64,000 nt of DNA, taken from Actinomadura livida (GTDB taxonomy: Bacteria > Actinomycetota > Actinomycetes > Streptosporangiales > Streptosporangiaceae). Positions 43,849 through 54,591 of the stretch are shown one piece after another. Both the position numbers and the translations under genes were made by a program. How positions within the stretch are numbered: position 1 is the first letter of the stretch; each line of letters opens with the position of its first letter. Below the pieces are notes generated by a model, which saw only the letters and a list, made by a program, of their open reading frames with translations, had not been told where the DNA came from and searched no databases. The DNA is taken from the NCBI RefSeq assembly GCF_014648675.1, contig NZ_BMRO01000010.1, positions 11,861-75,860 of the forward strand. The letters run 5' to 3'.

Positions 43849-44165
43849 CCCCACCCGCTCTTGCAAGGGGGGTGACTTTCTTCACGTTGGGGAGAAAAGG
43901 GGGCAGGTAGTTACGGTTGGTAGTTGGTCGGGTGGGGGCTTTGTGGAGACGTGTGGGGTTATTTGCGGCACATCAGCACTGGGGGAGGAGTGAGTCGGGA
44001 AACTCACCGGAGGGTCAGTCCGACCTGACCTGCGCGAGCGTGAGGGGCGTAACGGCCGCGCACACGGGGGTTCACGGCATGTGATGGGGCGGCCGGGTAA
44101 GGGCGCGGGTACCCGCTCGGGCGGGTTCCGATGACGGTCCGTGAGTTTTTCCTCCGGCCACCCCC
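43849..44165. other. Intergenic region after comF, hairpins only
   Basis: No protein gene supported. Two short hairpins are visible: GTGAGT (43990-43995) with ACTCAC (44002-44007), and GGTCAG (44013-44018) with CTGACC (44025-44030). The first ~100 nt are G-rich (runs such as GGTTGGTAGTTGG). It may hold the comF terminator and an upstream part of the promoter region of the following RNA. Confidence 0.4.
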
Positions 44166-44194
44166 CTGACATTCGTGGCGTAAGGGGTTAGCGT
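44166..44194 (+). promoter_or_regulatory. Vegetative promoter of the raiA leader RNA
   Basis: CTGACA (44166-44171) and TAGCGT (44189-44194) are separated by exactly 17 nt, the best-spaced -35/-10 pair I found in this intergenic region. Predicted transcription start is near 44201, which begins the structured leader. Confidence 0.65.
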
Positions 44195-44200
44195 TCCTGA

Positions 44201-44400
44201 CATGGCACCCGCCCGGGTCCGTGGTTGCGTCGGACCGCAGTGCTCGTCAGGAGCACGACCGGTGGTCCGGCAAGCCGATGCCAGGCGCAGGCGAAACGGC
44301 CCACGTAAGGCGACTTCTCGTCGACCGATCACGGTGCGCCTTAGAGGTAAGTCCTGCCCCGTCGGGGGATCCGACATCCCCCGAGCAGGGAGAAGGGCAG
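44201..44400 (+). ncRNA. Structured RNA upstream of the hibernation factor, candidate raiA motif
   Basis: About 200 nt with many paired segments. GGTCCG (44216-44221) pairs with CGGACC (44231-44236). GTGCTC (44240-44245) pairs with GAGCAC (44251-44256). AAGGCG (44307-44312) pairs with CGCCTT (44337-44342). CGGGGGAT (44363-44370) pairs with ATCCCCCG (44376-44383). That last stem is enclosed by CTGCCC (44354-44359) with GGGCAG (44395-44400). A conserved structured class called raiA-motif RNA is known from raiA and comF loci in Firmicutes and Actinobacteria; position between comF and raiA fits well. Assignment to that class is inference, and the ends are approximate. Confidence 0.5.
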
Positions 44401-44523
44401 TAGTGGCGAGAGCGCCGCGAGCCCCTCAGCAGGCGGATGTGGGGACGAAGACCAGGTCGGCCGGGCGGGTGCGACCCACCGTCCTGTGGGGCCGGCCCGG
44501 GGCGAAGGGCACTTCCCTCCCGT

Positions 44524-44545
44524 ATGCGCCGAAAGGCCGGCGCAT
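44524..44545 (+). promoter_or_regulatory. Hairpin in the hibernation-factor leader
   Basis: 7-bp perfect stem ATGCGCC (44524-44530) and GGCGCAT (44539-44545) around GAAAGGCC. It could be the 3' end of the upstream RNA, an attenuator, or part of the mRNA leader, 80 nt before the start codon. Confidence 0.4.
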
Positions 44546-44625
44546 GGTGCATATCACGAGGGTGGGGCGTGTTCCGCCAGGGATCCCGGGCAGGTCGACT
44601 CGTAACCGGGAGAAGGGGGGCCCGC

Positions 44626-45270
44626 GTGGACATCACCGTGAGGGGCCGGCACACCGAGGTCAATGACAGGTTCCGCCGGCATGTCGACAACAAACTGGCG
44701 AAGATCGAGCGGCTCAACCAGAAGGTGATCCGCGTGGACGTGGAGGTGTCCGAGGAACATAACCCGCGGCTCGCCGACCAGCGCGAGAGAGTCGAGCTCA
44801 CCATCCGTTCCCGCGGCCCGGTGATCCGGGCGGAGGCCGCCGCGGACGACCGCTACGGAGCCCTCGACCTGGCCTTGGACAAGCTGGAGTCCAGGCTGCG
44901 CCGCGACGCCGAGCGGCGCAAGGGCCACGGCGGCAAGGGCCGCGCCAAGCTCGCGACGATGGAGACGCTCCCCGAATCGCTCCCCGAACCGGTGAAGACC
45001 GCGCCGGAGCCCGCCGAGGAAGAGCCGGAACCGGCGCGGGCCGCGCAGGACGAGAACCTCATCCCCATCCCCATGGACGGCGACGGGCCCCTCATCGTCC
45101 GAGAGAAGTTCCACAAGGCCGAGCCGATGGGCATCGAGCAGGCCCTCTTCGAGATGGAGCTCGTCGGCCACGACTTTTTCCTGTACCGCGACAAGGCCAA
45201 CGGGCTGCCCTCGGTCGTATACCGGAGGAGGGGCTGGGACTACGGAGTGATCAGGCTCGTCGAAGAGTGA
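44626..45270 (+). CDS. hpf: Ribosome hibernation-promoting factor, long form
   Basis: 214 residues. The N-terminal RaiA/YfiA domain (1-100) begins MDITVRGRHTEVNDRFRRHV and includes YGALDLALDKLESRLRR. A linker of about 50 acidic and Pro-rich residues follows, and the C-terminal dimerisation domain (160-214) has KFHKAEPMGIEQALFEMELVGHDFFLYRD and VYRRRGWDYGVIRL. It binds 30S subunits and dimerises 70S ribosomes under stress or stationary phase. GTG at 44626 is preceded by GAGAAGGGGGG. The ~425-nt transcribed leader is unusual and probably regulatory. Confidence 0.95.
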   Translation: MDITVRGRHTEVNDRFRRHVDNKLAKIERLNQKVIRVDVEVSEEHNPRLADQRERVELTIRSRGPVIRAEAAADDRYGALDLALDKLESRLRRDAERRKGHGGKGRAKLATMETLPESLPEPVKTAPEPAEEEPEPARAAQDENLIPIPMDGDGPLIVREKFHKAEPMGIEQALFEMELVGHDFFLYRDKANGLPSVVYRRRGWDYGVIRLVEE

Positions 45271-45638
45271 TGCGGCACTCGCGTCACGTCACCGTCCGAA
45301 CCATGTAATGATCTGCGAAGGCGTACCAGCCGATCCGCGGACGCGGTGGCCGCGGGGGGTTCCGGTACGGCGCGAGCGCCGCTCGGCCGGTCCGGGGCCC
45401 GCGGGCCACCGCCCCGCGGCGGCACGTCCCGCGGGGGCCCGGACCCCGCTGGGACCGCCCGGGAACCTCCCGGGGCGCACAGCAGTTCCATCCGGGAACA
45501 CCCGACCTGAAACCCCTGGGCTCGTACCCGGAACCCCCAGGTTCCCGGGGACGGCCCGTCGGAGAGCAACCCTCCGGTACATCCAGATCGCTGAACAGTG
45601 AAGGGGGGAAGCGGCGTCTCCTCCACGCCGCGACTCTG
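45271..45638. other. Intergenic region before the response regulator
   Basis: 368 nt with no supported gene. A hairpin GGAACC (45530-45535) with GGTTCC (45540-45545) lies in a stretch with several GGGAAC/GGAAC repeats. Probably a promoter and leader for the response regulator. A GAAGGGGGG ribosome site is at the end, 30 nt before the GTG. Confidence 0.35.
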
Positions 45639-46421
45639 GTGAGCGAGAATCCCGAGGCTCGCGACGCCGCGGCGGTACCCCGTCAGGCCGGGGGCCGGCA
45701 ACGCGGCGCCGGCTCCACCCCCGCCGCCCGGGAGGCGGCACCGCGGCCCGGAGCGGCCGACCCGATCCGCGTGCTCATCGTCGACGACCATGCGCTGTTC
45801 CGCAGAGGTCTGGAGATGGTCCTCCAAGGCGAGGAGGACATCGAGGTCATCGGCGAGGGCGGCGACGGGCACGAGGCCGTCGAGATGGCCGGCGACCTGC
45901 TGCCGGACGTCGTGCTGATGGACATCAGGATGCCGCGCCGCAGCGGCATCGAGGCGTGCACCGCCATCAAGGACGCCGCGCCCAGCGCGAAGATCGTCAT
46001 GCTGACCATCAGCGACGAGGAGGAGGACCTCTTCGAGGCGATCAAGGCCGGGGCCAGCGGCTACCTGCTGAAGGAGATCTCCATCGACGAGGTCCCGCAG
46101 GCGGTCCGCGCCGTGCACGGCGGGCAGTCGCTGATCAGCCCGTCGATGGCGTCCAAGCTCATCACCGAGTTCGCCGCGCTGGCCAAGCGCAGCGAGGAGC
46201 GCACCCAGCAGGTCCCCGCGCCCCGCCTCACCGAGCGCGAGATGGAGGTGCTGCGGCTCGTCGCCCGCGGCCTCGGCAACCGGGAGATCGCCCGGGAGCT
46301 GTTCATCTCCGAGAACACGGTGAAGAACCACGTCCGCAACATCCTGGAGAAGCTCCAGCTCCACTCCCGGATGGAGGCGGTCGTCTACGCCGTCCGGGAG
46401 AAACTCCTGGAGATCACCTGA
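45639..46421 (+). CDS. NarL/FixJ-type response regulator, orphan
   Basis: 260 residues. A Gly/Ala/Arg-rich tail of about 40 residues precedes the receiver: [42 protein letters not shown], Asp in [13 protein letters not shown], Lys in YLLKEIS. The C-terminal LuxR HTH is [55 protein letters not shown]. No sensor kinase gene is adjacent. In Streptomyces a similar orphan regulator sits at the same place between the hibernation factor and secA. GTG at 45639 is used; the conserved domain starts near residue 42, so a downstream start is possible. Confidence 0.88.
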   Translation: MSENPEARDAAAVPRQAGGRQRGAGSTPAAREAAPRPGAADPIRVLIVDDHALFRRGLEMVLQGEEDIEVIGEGGDGHEAVEMAGDLLPDVVLMDIRMPRRSGIEACTAIKDAAPSAKIVMLTISDEEEDLFEAIKAGASGYLLKEISIDEVPQAVRAVHGGQSLISPSMASKLITEFAALAKRSEERTQQVPAPRLTEREMEVLRLVARGLGNREIARELFISENTVKNHVRNILEKLQLHSRMEAVVYAVREKLLEIT

Positions 46422-46448
46422 GTGATCCGAGTGGTCCGAGTGGTCCGA
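46422..46448 (+). repeat. Three tandem 9-bp repeats at the response-regulator stop
   Basis: GTGATCCGA (46422-46430), GTGGTCCGA (46431-46439) and GTGGTCCGA (46440-46448) follow immediately after the TGA stop. They may form direct binding sites or reflect slippage; they end 50 nt before the next gene. Confidence 0.6.
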
Positions 46449-46484
46449 TGCGACCAGCAATCGGCTTTTGTCGGTGTCGTGGCG

Positions 46485-46490
46485 TAGCAT
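46485..46490 (+). promoter_or_regulatory. Leaderless -10 box (TAGCAT)
   Basis: TAGCAT then 7 nt (CACCGGC) and GTG. No ribosome site and no good -35. Predicts leaderless mRNA for the YcaQ-like gene. Confidence 0.5.
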
Positions 46491-46497
46491 CACCGGC

Positions 46498-47709
46498 GTG
46501 GTCGAGGTAGAGCTCAGCGCGGACGAGGCACGGCGGCTCCAACTGCGCGCCCAGGGGTTCCTGGGCGCGCGGCGGAAGGGCGGCGTACCGGCGATGCTGG
46601 AACGGCTCGGCGCCGTCCAGCTCGACACGATCTCGGTCCTGGCGAGGTCCCACGAACTGGTCTCCTACGCCCGTCTCGGCCCGGTGCGCCGAACCGCGAT
46701 CGAGGACGCCTACTGGGGCCGCCCGAACGGCACCGCCGGGGCGTTCGAGTACTGGGCGCACGCCGCGTCCGTCCTGCCCATGGACACCTGGCCGCTGTTC
46801 GGGTTCCGGCGCCGCGCCTACCTGCGCCGCGGCTGGCGCTGGCACAAGGTCCCCGAGGGCGTCTGCGACGAGATCCGGGCGCGCCTGAAGGCGGACGGCC
46901 CGCTCACCACCAGGGAACTCGGCGGAGCCAAGGCCAGTGCCGACTGGTGGGACTGGAGCGACCACAAGATCGGCATCGAGTGGCTGCTGGACATCGGCGA
47001 GGTCGTCTGCGTTCAGCGCGTCGGCTGGCGCCGCGTCTACGACCTCGCGGAGCGGGCGGTCCCATCCGGGCTCCTGGCGCAGGACCCCGACGACGACGCC
47101 TGCCTGACCGAGCTCGTCACGCGCGCCGGCCGGGCCCTCGGCGTGGCGACCCGCGCGGACCTCGCCGACTACTACCGCGTCAAGCAGGACCAGGTCGACC
47201 GGGTGATCGACGGGACCGGCCTGGTCCCCGTCGCGGTCGCCGGATGGTCCCAGCGGGCCTGGGCCGACCCCGAGGCGCTGGACGACCCGCCGCGCGGCAG
47301 GCACGCCACCACGCTGCTCTCGCCCTTCGACTCCCTCGTGTGGGACAGAGCCCGTACGTCCCGCGTGTTCGGCTTCGATCACCGCTTGGAGGCGTACGTC
47401 CCCAAGGCCAAGCGGGTCCACGGCTACTTCGCGATGCCGCTCCTGTCCGGCGGCCGCCTCCTCGGACGCGTCGACCCGGCCCGGGAGGGCCGCACCCTGA
47501 TAGCGCGCCAGGCGTCTTTGGAACCGTGGGCCACCCGCACCCCGGCACGCGCAGAAGCCTCGGCCGCCGCACTGGCCACAGCCCTATGGCGCGCCGCCAC
47601 CTGGGTCGGCTGCGACGACGTCCACGTGGACCGCACAGACCTACCCCAATCCCTACTTACAGCCGCCCTAAAAGCCGCGACTCCGACCGAGCGCGGCGCG
47701 TCCACCTGA
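46498..47709 (+). CDS. YcaQ/AlkX-like DNA glycosylase (HTH_42 family)
   Basis: 403 residues of the winged-helix AlkZ/YcaQ superfamily. N-terminal SADEARRLQLRAQGF is followed by AMLERLGAVQLDTISVLARSHELV, where QLD is the Q-hydrophobic-D active-site triad that marks the YcaQ branch rather than the AlkZ (QxQ) branch. Further motifs are WGRPNGTAGAFEYWAHAASVLP and the tandem winged helices (PLTTRELGG). LLSPFDSLVWDRARTSRVFGFDHRLEAYVPKAKRVHGYF closes the domain. E. coli YcaQ unhooks interstrand DNA crosslinks. Whether this one removes crosslinks from a self-made antibiotic is unknown. GTG at 46498. Confidence 0.88.
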   Translation: MVEVELSADEARRLQLRAQGFLGARRKGGVPAMLERLGAVQLDTISVLARSHELVSYARLGPVRRTAIEDAYWGRPNGTAGAFEYWAHAASVLPMDTWPLFGFRRRAYLRRGWRWHKVPEGVCDEIRARLKADGPLTTRELGGAKASADWWDWSDHKIGIEWLLDIGEVVCVQRVGWRRVYDLAERAVPSGLLAQDPDDDACLTELVTRAGRALGVATRADLADYYRVKQDQVDRVIDGTGLVPVAVAGWSQRAWADPEALDDPPRGRHATTLLSPFDSLVWDRARTSRVFGFDHRLEAYVPKAKRVHGYFAMPLLSGGRLLGRVDPAREGRTLIARQASLEPWATRTPARAEASAAALATALWRAATWVGCDDVHVDRTDLPQSLLTAALKAATPTERGAST

Positions 47710-47733
47710 GAACGCAGCCGCATCACGAAACAC

Positions 47734-47772
47734 GATGAGCGCGCCACCGCACAGGGCGGTGGCGCGCTCATC
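47734..47772. terminator. Strong bidirectional hairpin terminator
   Basis: Perfect 16-bp stem GATGAGCGCGCCACCG (47734-47749) and CGGTGGCGCGCTCATC (47757-47772), loop CACAGGG. It lies between convergent genes and is followed by AATTCGTT. Confidence 0.8.
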
Positions 47773-47801
47773 AATTCGTTGCCGCGCCGGCGTGAACGCG
47801 G

Positions 47802-48140
47802 TTATCCGTGGGGGGATGTCTGGGGGTCGGTCGCCACAGGGCCTTCCAGGGCCTCGCCCTCGGGGCCGCCGCGGCGCTTCTCGGTGCGGGTGCCGAAGAC
47901 GGAGTAGTCGACGATCTCGGGGATGACCCGGGGGGCGTCCACGACCACGTCGGAGAACAGGTGGACCATCCAGCTGACGGCGAAACCGGCGACGATGATG
48001 CCGGCGCCGACCCAGAACATGATCCACATCGGGCCCAGGCAGAGCGCGACGCCACCCACGACGAATCCGATGAAAATGATGGTGACCGCCACCCAGGAAG
48101 CCGGGCGGCCGGCGTGCGACCCGTGGGACTCTCCGGACAT
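47802..48140 (-). CDS. HGxxPAAW-family membrane protein
   Basis: 112 residues with the family signature near the N-terminus (HGSHAGRPASW in place of HGxxPAAW), two helices (VAVTIIFIGFVVGGVALCLG and MWIMFWVGAGIIVAGFAVSWM) and a charged tail. GGAGGGAG lies 5 nt before ATG 48140. This small actinobacterial family is uncharacterised. It is divergent from secA and convergent with the YcaQ-like gene. Confidence 0.85.
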   Translation of the reverse strand: MSGESHGSHAGRPASWVAVTIIFIGFVVGGVALCLGPMWIMFWVGAGIIVAGFAVSWMVHLFSDVVVDAPRVIPEIVDYSVFGTRTEKRRGGPEGEALEGPVATDPQTSPHG

Positions 48141-48220
48141 TGCGTCTCCCTCCATGCTGTGCCGTCATCCTCTCCGCGACCCGGAACGTCAAACGAGACG
48201 CGCAGTGGATTGCGCTGCGG

Positions 48221-48264
48221 AGTGACCTAGACCATTCTGGGTCTCGCCTACGATGGGCATCGTA
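48221..48264 (+). promoter_or_regulatory. secA upstream region with palindromes
   Basis: Two elements. AGTGACCTAGACCATT (48221-48236) matches 12 of 16 positions of the DasR operator consensus, with the right half exact. TACGAT (48249-48254), GGGC and ATCGTA (48259-48264) form a perfect palindrome that also offers a TAnnnT -10 box. The secA start lies 58 nt downstream. Binding is unproven. Confidence 0.35.
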
Positions 48265-48322
48265 CGTGTGGTGTGCGTGCCGCCTGGAGCGGTGAACCAC
48301 GATCTGCAAGGAGCCTTCGAGA

Positions 48323-51196
<2,874 letters not shown>

Positions 51197-51202
51197 CACC
51201 CT

Positions 51203-51240
51203 GCGAAAGCGGCCTCCCGATCCCGGGAGGCCGCTTTCGC
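51203..51240 (+). terminator. secA terminator
   Basis: Perfect 16-bp stem GCGAAAGCGGCCTCCC (51203-51218) and GGGAGGCCGCTTTCGC (51225-51240), loop GATCCC, 6 nt after the secA stop. Confidence 0.85.
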
Positions 51241-51279
51241 ATGCCCAGACCCGTCCATCAGCATGAATCGGGGGCGCCG

Positions 51280-51774
51280 CTAGGGGGTGCCCTGGGCCGT
51301 TGTTTCCAGGGCCGTGCAGCGCCAGCGGCCGCGGGCGTGTTCGAGGCGGAGGGCCAGGGCGTGGACGCGGCCGGCGACGACCACGACGGCGGTCGTCTCG
51401 GCGACGGCGGCGGCGGGGCGCTGCAGCCGGGTCGACAGCACCTTGGGCGGGACGATCCGAGCCCCGCGCCGGGTCGCGGAGCTGTGCCGGGCCATCTCCC
51501 GGCACACCGGCGGGACGGCCACCAGGGACAGCTGGGCGGCCGGGCGCGTCCCCGCGAGGATCTCCACCACGAGCCGCACGGCCGCGTCCGCGACGGCGCG
51601 GACCTCGGCGTCGACCCCGTCCGCCGGGCGCACGAGCCGCAGGCCCGGCGAGCGGGCTCCCGGCGGCCGGGACGGGGGCGGTGCCGCGGGGCGGAGCGCC
51701 AGCGCGCCGCGGGTCGGCGCGCCGCGGTACCGGATGAACCGGACGGCGGAGGACGTGGCTGGACGTGGACGCAT
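51280..51774 (-). CDS. Rv3235-family protein
   Basis: 164 residues. A basic, Pro-rich N-terminal half precedes a compact domain (RAVADAAVRLVVEILAGTRPAAQLSLVAVP, then RVHALALRLEHARGRWRCTALE). It matches the actinobacterial Rv3235 family, known only by neighbourhood to secA. No motif suggests an enzyme; RNA or ribosome binding through the basic tail is possible but unsupported. It is convergent with secA. Confidence 0.78.
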   Translation of the reverse strand: MRPRPATSSAVRFIRYRGAPTRGALALRPAAPPPSRPPGARSPGLRLVRPADGVDAEVRAVADAAVRLVVEILAGTRPAAQLSLVAVPPVCREMARHSSATRRGARIVPPKVLSTRLQRPAAAVAETTAVVVVAGRVHALALRLEHARGRWRCTALETTAQGTP

Positions 51775-51941
51775 GCGATACCTCCTGGCTCGTATGAAGA
51801 CAGGAGTCGCGCGGCCCGCGATAAATACGTCCTGGCCGCATGCGGCCCGCGGCGTAACGCGCGGGTCGGCCCCGCGTCCGGAGTCGCCCGGACATGGGAA
51901 GCGGGGGGGCGGCCGGGGGGGCCCCCCCCCGCCTGGGAGCG

Positions 51942-51973
51942 GGGTCCCGGACCGTGCGGGGAGTCCGGGACCC
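51942..51973 (-). terminator. Terminator of the dasR-EIIC transcript
   Basis: 11-bp arms GGGTCCCGGAC (51942-51952) and GTCCGGGACCC (51963-51973), loop of 10 nt, about 75 nt beyond the EIIC stop on the reverse strand. Just beside it (51915-51930) is a run of 7 G followed by 9 C. Confidence 0.6.
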
Positions 51974-52048
51974 GTGGGAGCGGGCCGGTGGGCTGACCGG
52001 CCCGGACGGGGGCGCCGCGGGGATGAGGGGACCGCGGCGCCCCGGGGA

Positions 52049-53431
52049 TCAGCCGTCGGAGGCGGCTTCGGCCTCCTTGGGTTCGCCGCCCGGATCCTTG
52101 CGGTCCTTCTTGGCGGCCGCGGCGCCGGCCATCTCCGGGTCGGCGGCGGGGTCGACGGCCGTCGACTCCTCGCCCTCCGGCTCCCGGCCCGGCGTCGCGA
52201 AGTTGAACTTCTCGATCATGAACTTGAAGATGAAGTAGTACAGGAAGAAGTACACGACGCCCAGGCCGAGGATCAGCCACAGCCCCTCGGTGTTGTCCTT
52301 GCGGGCGTTCAGCAGCAGGTCGATGAGGCCGGCGGAGAAGCCGAAGCCGAGCTGGGCGCCGGCGGCCTCCAGGATCGCCATCGAGATGCCGGTGAGCACG
52401 ACGTGCACGCCGTACAGGATGGGCGCGACGAACATGAACGCGAACTCGATCGGCTCGGTGACGCCGGTGACGAACGCGGTGAGCCCGGCGGAGACCATGA
52501 GGCCGCCGACCGCGGGACGCCGGTGCGGGGGAGCGGCGCGCCAGATCGCGAGGGCCGCGCCGGGCAGGCCGAACATCAGCACGGGGAAGAACCCGGCGAG
52601 GAAGCCGCCCGCGTCGGGGTCGCCGGCCAGGTAGCGGTTGATCTCGCCGGTGACGGCGCCGTCCGGGCCCTCGTAGGTGCCGAACACGAACCAGATGAGC
52701 GAGTTCGGGATGTGGTGCAGGCCGAACGGCAGCAGCAGCCGGTTGATCACGCCGTAGATGCCGGCGCCCGCCGCGCCCGCCCCGGTGATCCACTCGCCGA
52801 AGTCGGTGAGCCAGCTGCCGAGGATCGGCCAGATGAAGCCGATCAGGATGCCGATCACGAGGCCGGCGAGGGCGGTGACGATGGGCACGAAGCGGCGGCC
52901 GCCGAAGAACGCCAGCCAGGTCGGCAGCTTGATCCGGTAGTAGCGCTGGTAGAGCAGGGCCGCGGTGAGGCCCATGAGGATGCCGCCGAGCACCTGCGTG
53001 GGGTTCGTCGCCCCCCAGTTGATGACCTCGGCTTCGGCCCCGTCCGTCACCGTGGTGATCGTGACGTTGCCCTTGAGCTCCTCGGTGTGCGAGAACATGA
53101 TCTTGGACACGCGGTCGAAGACCAGGTACCCGACGACCGCGGCGAGGGCGGTGGAGCCGTCGGACTTCTTGGCGAAGCCGATCGCCACACCGACCGCGAA
53201 GAGCAGCGGGAGGGCGGCGAACAGCGCGTTGCCGGCCTCGCCGACGATCTCGGCGACGCGGGTCCAGCCGAGGCCGTCGTCGCCGAGCATGTCGGCCTGG
53301 CCGAAGCGCAGCAGGAGCGCCGCGGCGGGCAGCACGGCGATCGGCAGCATGAGGCTGCGGCCGATCCGCTGCAGCACCGCGAGGGCACTGGACCCTCGGC
53401 GTGGTGCGGAATCCACTGTCGTCGATGTCAT
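52049..53431 (-). CDS. PTS permease, EIIC domain, GlcNAc/glucose family
   Basis: 460 residues, membrane. About ten helices, beginning RIGRSLMLPIAVLPAAALLLRFG. The family signature GVTEPIEFAFMFVAPILYGVH carries the sugar-binding Glu, and the HHIPNSLIWFVFGTY segment is typical of the N-acetylglucosamine group. No EIIB or EIIA is fused; these are encoded across the locus. A charged C-terminal tail of about 65 residues is probably disordered. ATG 53431 with GGAGGG upstream. It is co-transcribed with dasR (25-nt gap). Confidence 0.92.
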   Translation of the reverse strand: MTSTTVDSAPRRGSSALAVLQRIGRSLMLPIAVLPAAALLLRFGQADMLGDDGLGWTRVAEIVGEAGNALFAALPLLFAVGVAIGFAKKSDGSTALAAVVGYLVFDRVSKIMFSHTEELKGNVTITTVTDGAEAEVINWGATNPTQVLGGILMGLTAALLYQRYYRIKLPTWLAFFGGRRFVPIVTALAGLVIGILIGFIWPILGSWLTDFGEWITGAGAAGAGIYGVINRLLLPFGLHHIPNSLIWFVFGTYEGPDGAVTGEINRYLAGDPDAGGFLAGFFPVLMFGLPGAALAIWRAAPPHRRPAVGGLMVSAGLTAFVTGVTEPIEFAFMFVAPILYGVHVVLTGISMAILEAAGAQLGFGFSAGLIDLLLNARKDNTEGLWLILGLGVVYFFLYYFIFKFMIEKFNFATPGREPEGEESTAVDPAADPEMAGAAAAKKDRKDPGGEPKEAEAASDG

Positions 53432-53456
53432 CGCGACATCCCTCCTCAGGGGTTTT

Positions 53457-54197
53457 TCAGGAGTGCGGCGGGGGGTTTCCGAGGGCCGTGTGGATCTGGT
53501 AGCGGTCCGCCCGGTAGGTCGACACGCCCAGCTCGGCGCACACCCCTCCGGTGTACGAGCGGCGTTGCAGGAACAGCACGGCACTGCCCTTGGGGATCTG
53601 CAGGTGCCTGGCCTCGGCCGCGTCGGCCAGGCTGGCGTCGATGGTCTGGTCGCCCGCGTCGAAGACCAGCCCGTACACCGCCTCCAGGACGCCGTAGAGC
53701 GAGCGGTCGGCGAGGCGGCGGTCGAGCAGGTCGGGGGCGAGCGAGGCCAGGATGTGGGAGCGCTCCACGGCCATGGGCTCGCCGTCGGCGGTGCGCAGGC
53801 GTTCGATGACGTGGATATCGGTGCCGGCTTCGACATCGAAGATCCTGGCGAGGCGCGCGTCCGCCGGGACCGTCCGCCGGTCCAGGTCGATCGCGCCGGG
53901 ACGCAGGCCGCGGGCCAGCATGTCCTCGGTGAAGGAGACGAGCCGGAGCGGCATCTCGATCTTGGGGCGGGCGACGAACGTGCCCTTGCCCGGGACGCGG
54001 TAGAGGCGGCCTTCGGAGACGAGCTGGTCGACCCCCTGCCGGACGGTCATGCGGGACAGCTCGTACCTGGCGCACAACTCGCGCTCCGACGGGATCGGGG
54101 CGTCGACGGGCAGTTCCGCGGTCTCGATCAGGTCGAGCAGGATCGCGCGGAGCTGGAAGTACTTCGGCACGGGACTGTGCGGATCGATGGTCGTCAC
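53457..54197 (-). CDS. dasR: DasR-type GntR/HutC regulator
   Basis: 246 residues. N-terminal winged helix (APIPSERELCARYELSRMTVRQGVDQLVSEGRLYRVPGKGTFVA) and UTRA effector domain (FTEDMLARGLRPGAIDLDRRTVPADARLA onward). DasR represses GlcNAc and chitin genes; glucosamine-6-phosphate or GlcNAc-6-phosphate releases it (known in Streptomyces). Two composite DasR boxes lie in the intergenic region that it shares with nagA. GTG at 54197 with GAGGA 5 nt upstream. The gene likely autoregulates. Confidence 0.93.
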   Translation of the reverse strand: MTTIDPHSPVPKYFQLRAILLDLIETAELPVDAPIPSERELCARYELSRMTVRQGVDQLVSEGRLYRVPGKGTFVARPKIEMPLRLVSFTEDMLARGLRPGAIDLDRRTVPADARLARIFDVEAGTDIHVIERLRTADGEPMAVERSHILASLAPDLLDRRLADRSLYGVLEAVYGLVFDAGDQTIDASLADAAEARHLQIPKGSAVLFLQRRSYTGGVCAELGVSTYRADRYQIHTALGNPPPHS

Positions 54198-54293
54198 GAG
54201 GGTCCTCGACGGCCGCGGGCCGGATCGATGGGATTCGCAGGTTCTGACGGGTATGAGGTTGTTTGTAGCTTCGGAGGGTCTTCGGGGGTTTGT

Positions 54294-54319
54294 ACTGGTC
54301 TAGGCCGGACTAGACCACA
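54294..54319. promoter_or_regulatory. Composite DasR operator near dasR
   Basis: ACTGGTCTAG (54294-54303) and CTAGACCACA (54310-54319) flank GCCGGA. Each half overlaps to make two dre-like boxes (consensus core TGGTCTAGACCA) offset by about 10 bp, one DNA turn, so two dimers could bind side by side. It lies 97 nt upstream of the dasR start. Confidence 0.8.
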
Positions 54320-54591
54320 GGATCGAAAGACATGTCAATGCACGAATTCGTAACGACCGGATCACGCCACCGACGACCGCCTTGCCCCAGGAACTCCCAG
54401 GTCAGCACCGACTTCCGGACGTCCCGTCCGTTTCCCGGCACGGTGGCGGAATCCGCTGGCCCGCCGTCATATCGGAGGCCGCCCCCCGCGGGCGTGCGCC
54501 GCCCGGCGGCGTGGAACGCTCCCCGGCCCGACGCCGGAATCGTCGCGTCCGACATCTTGCGGCCTCCTTCGATCCGTGGAGTATGGTACGT

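Noticed and set aside
43882-44172. Reverse-strand 96-codon frame in the comF-hpf gap
   Set aside because: Pro/Thr/Ser-rich composition and unremarkable wobble bias; no ribosome site.
44202-44666. 154-codon frame covering the hibernation-factor leader
   Set aside because: Arg/Gly/Pro-rich product without helix or domain pattern; the region is densely base-paired and better explained as RNA.
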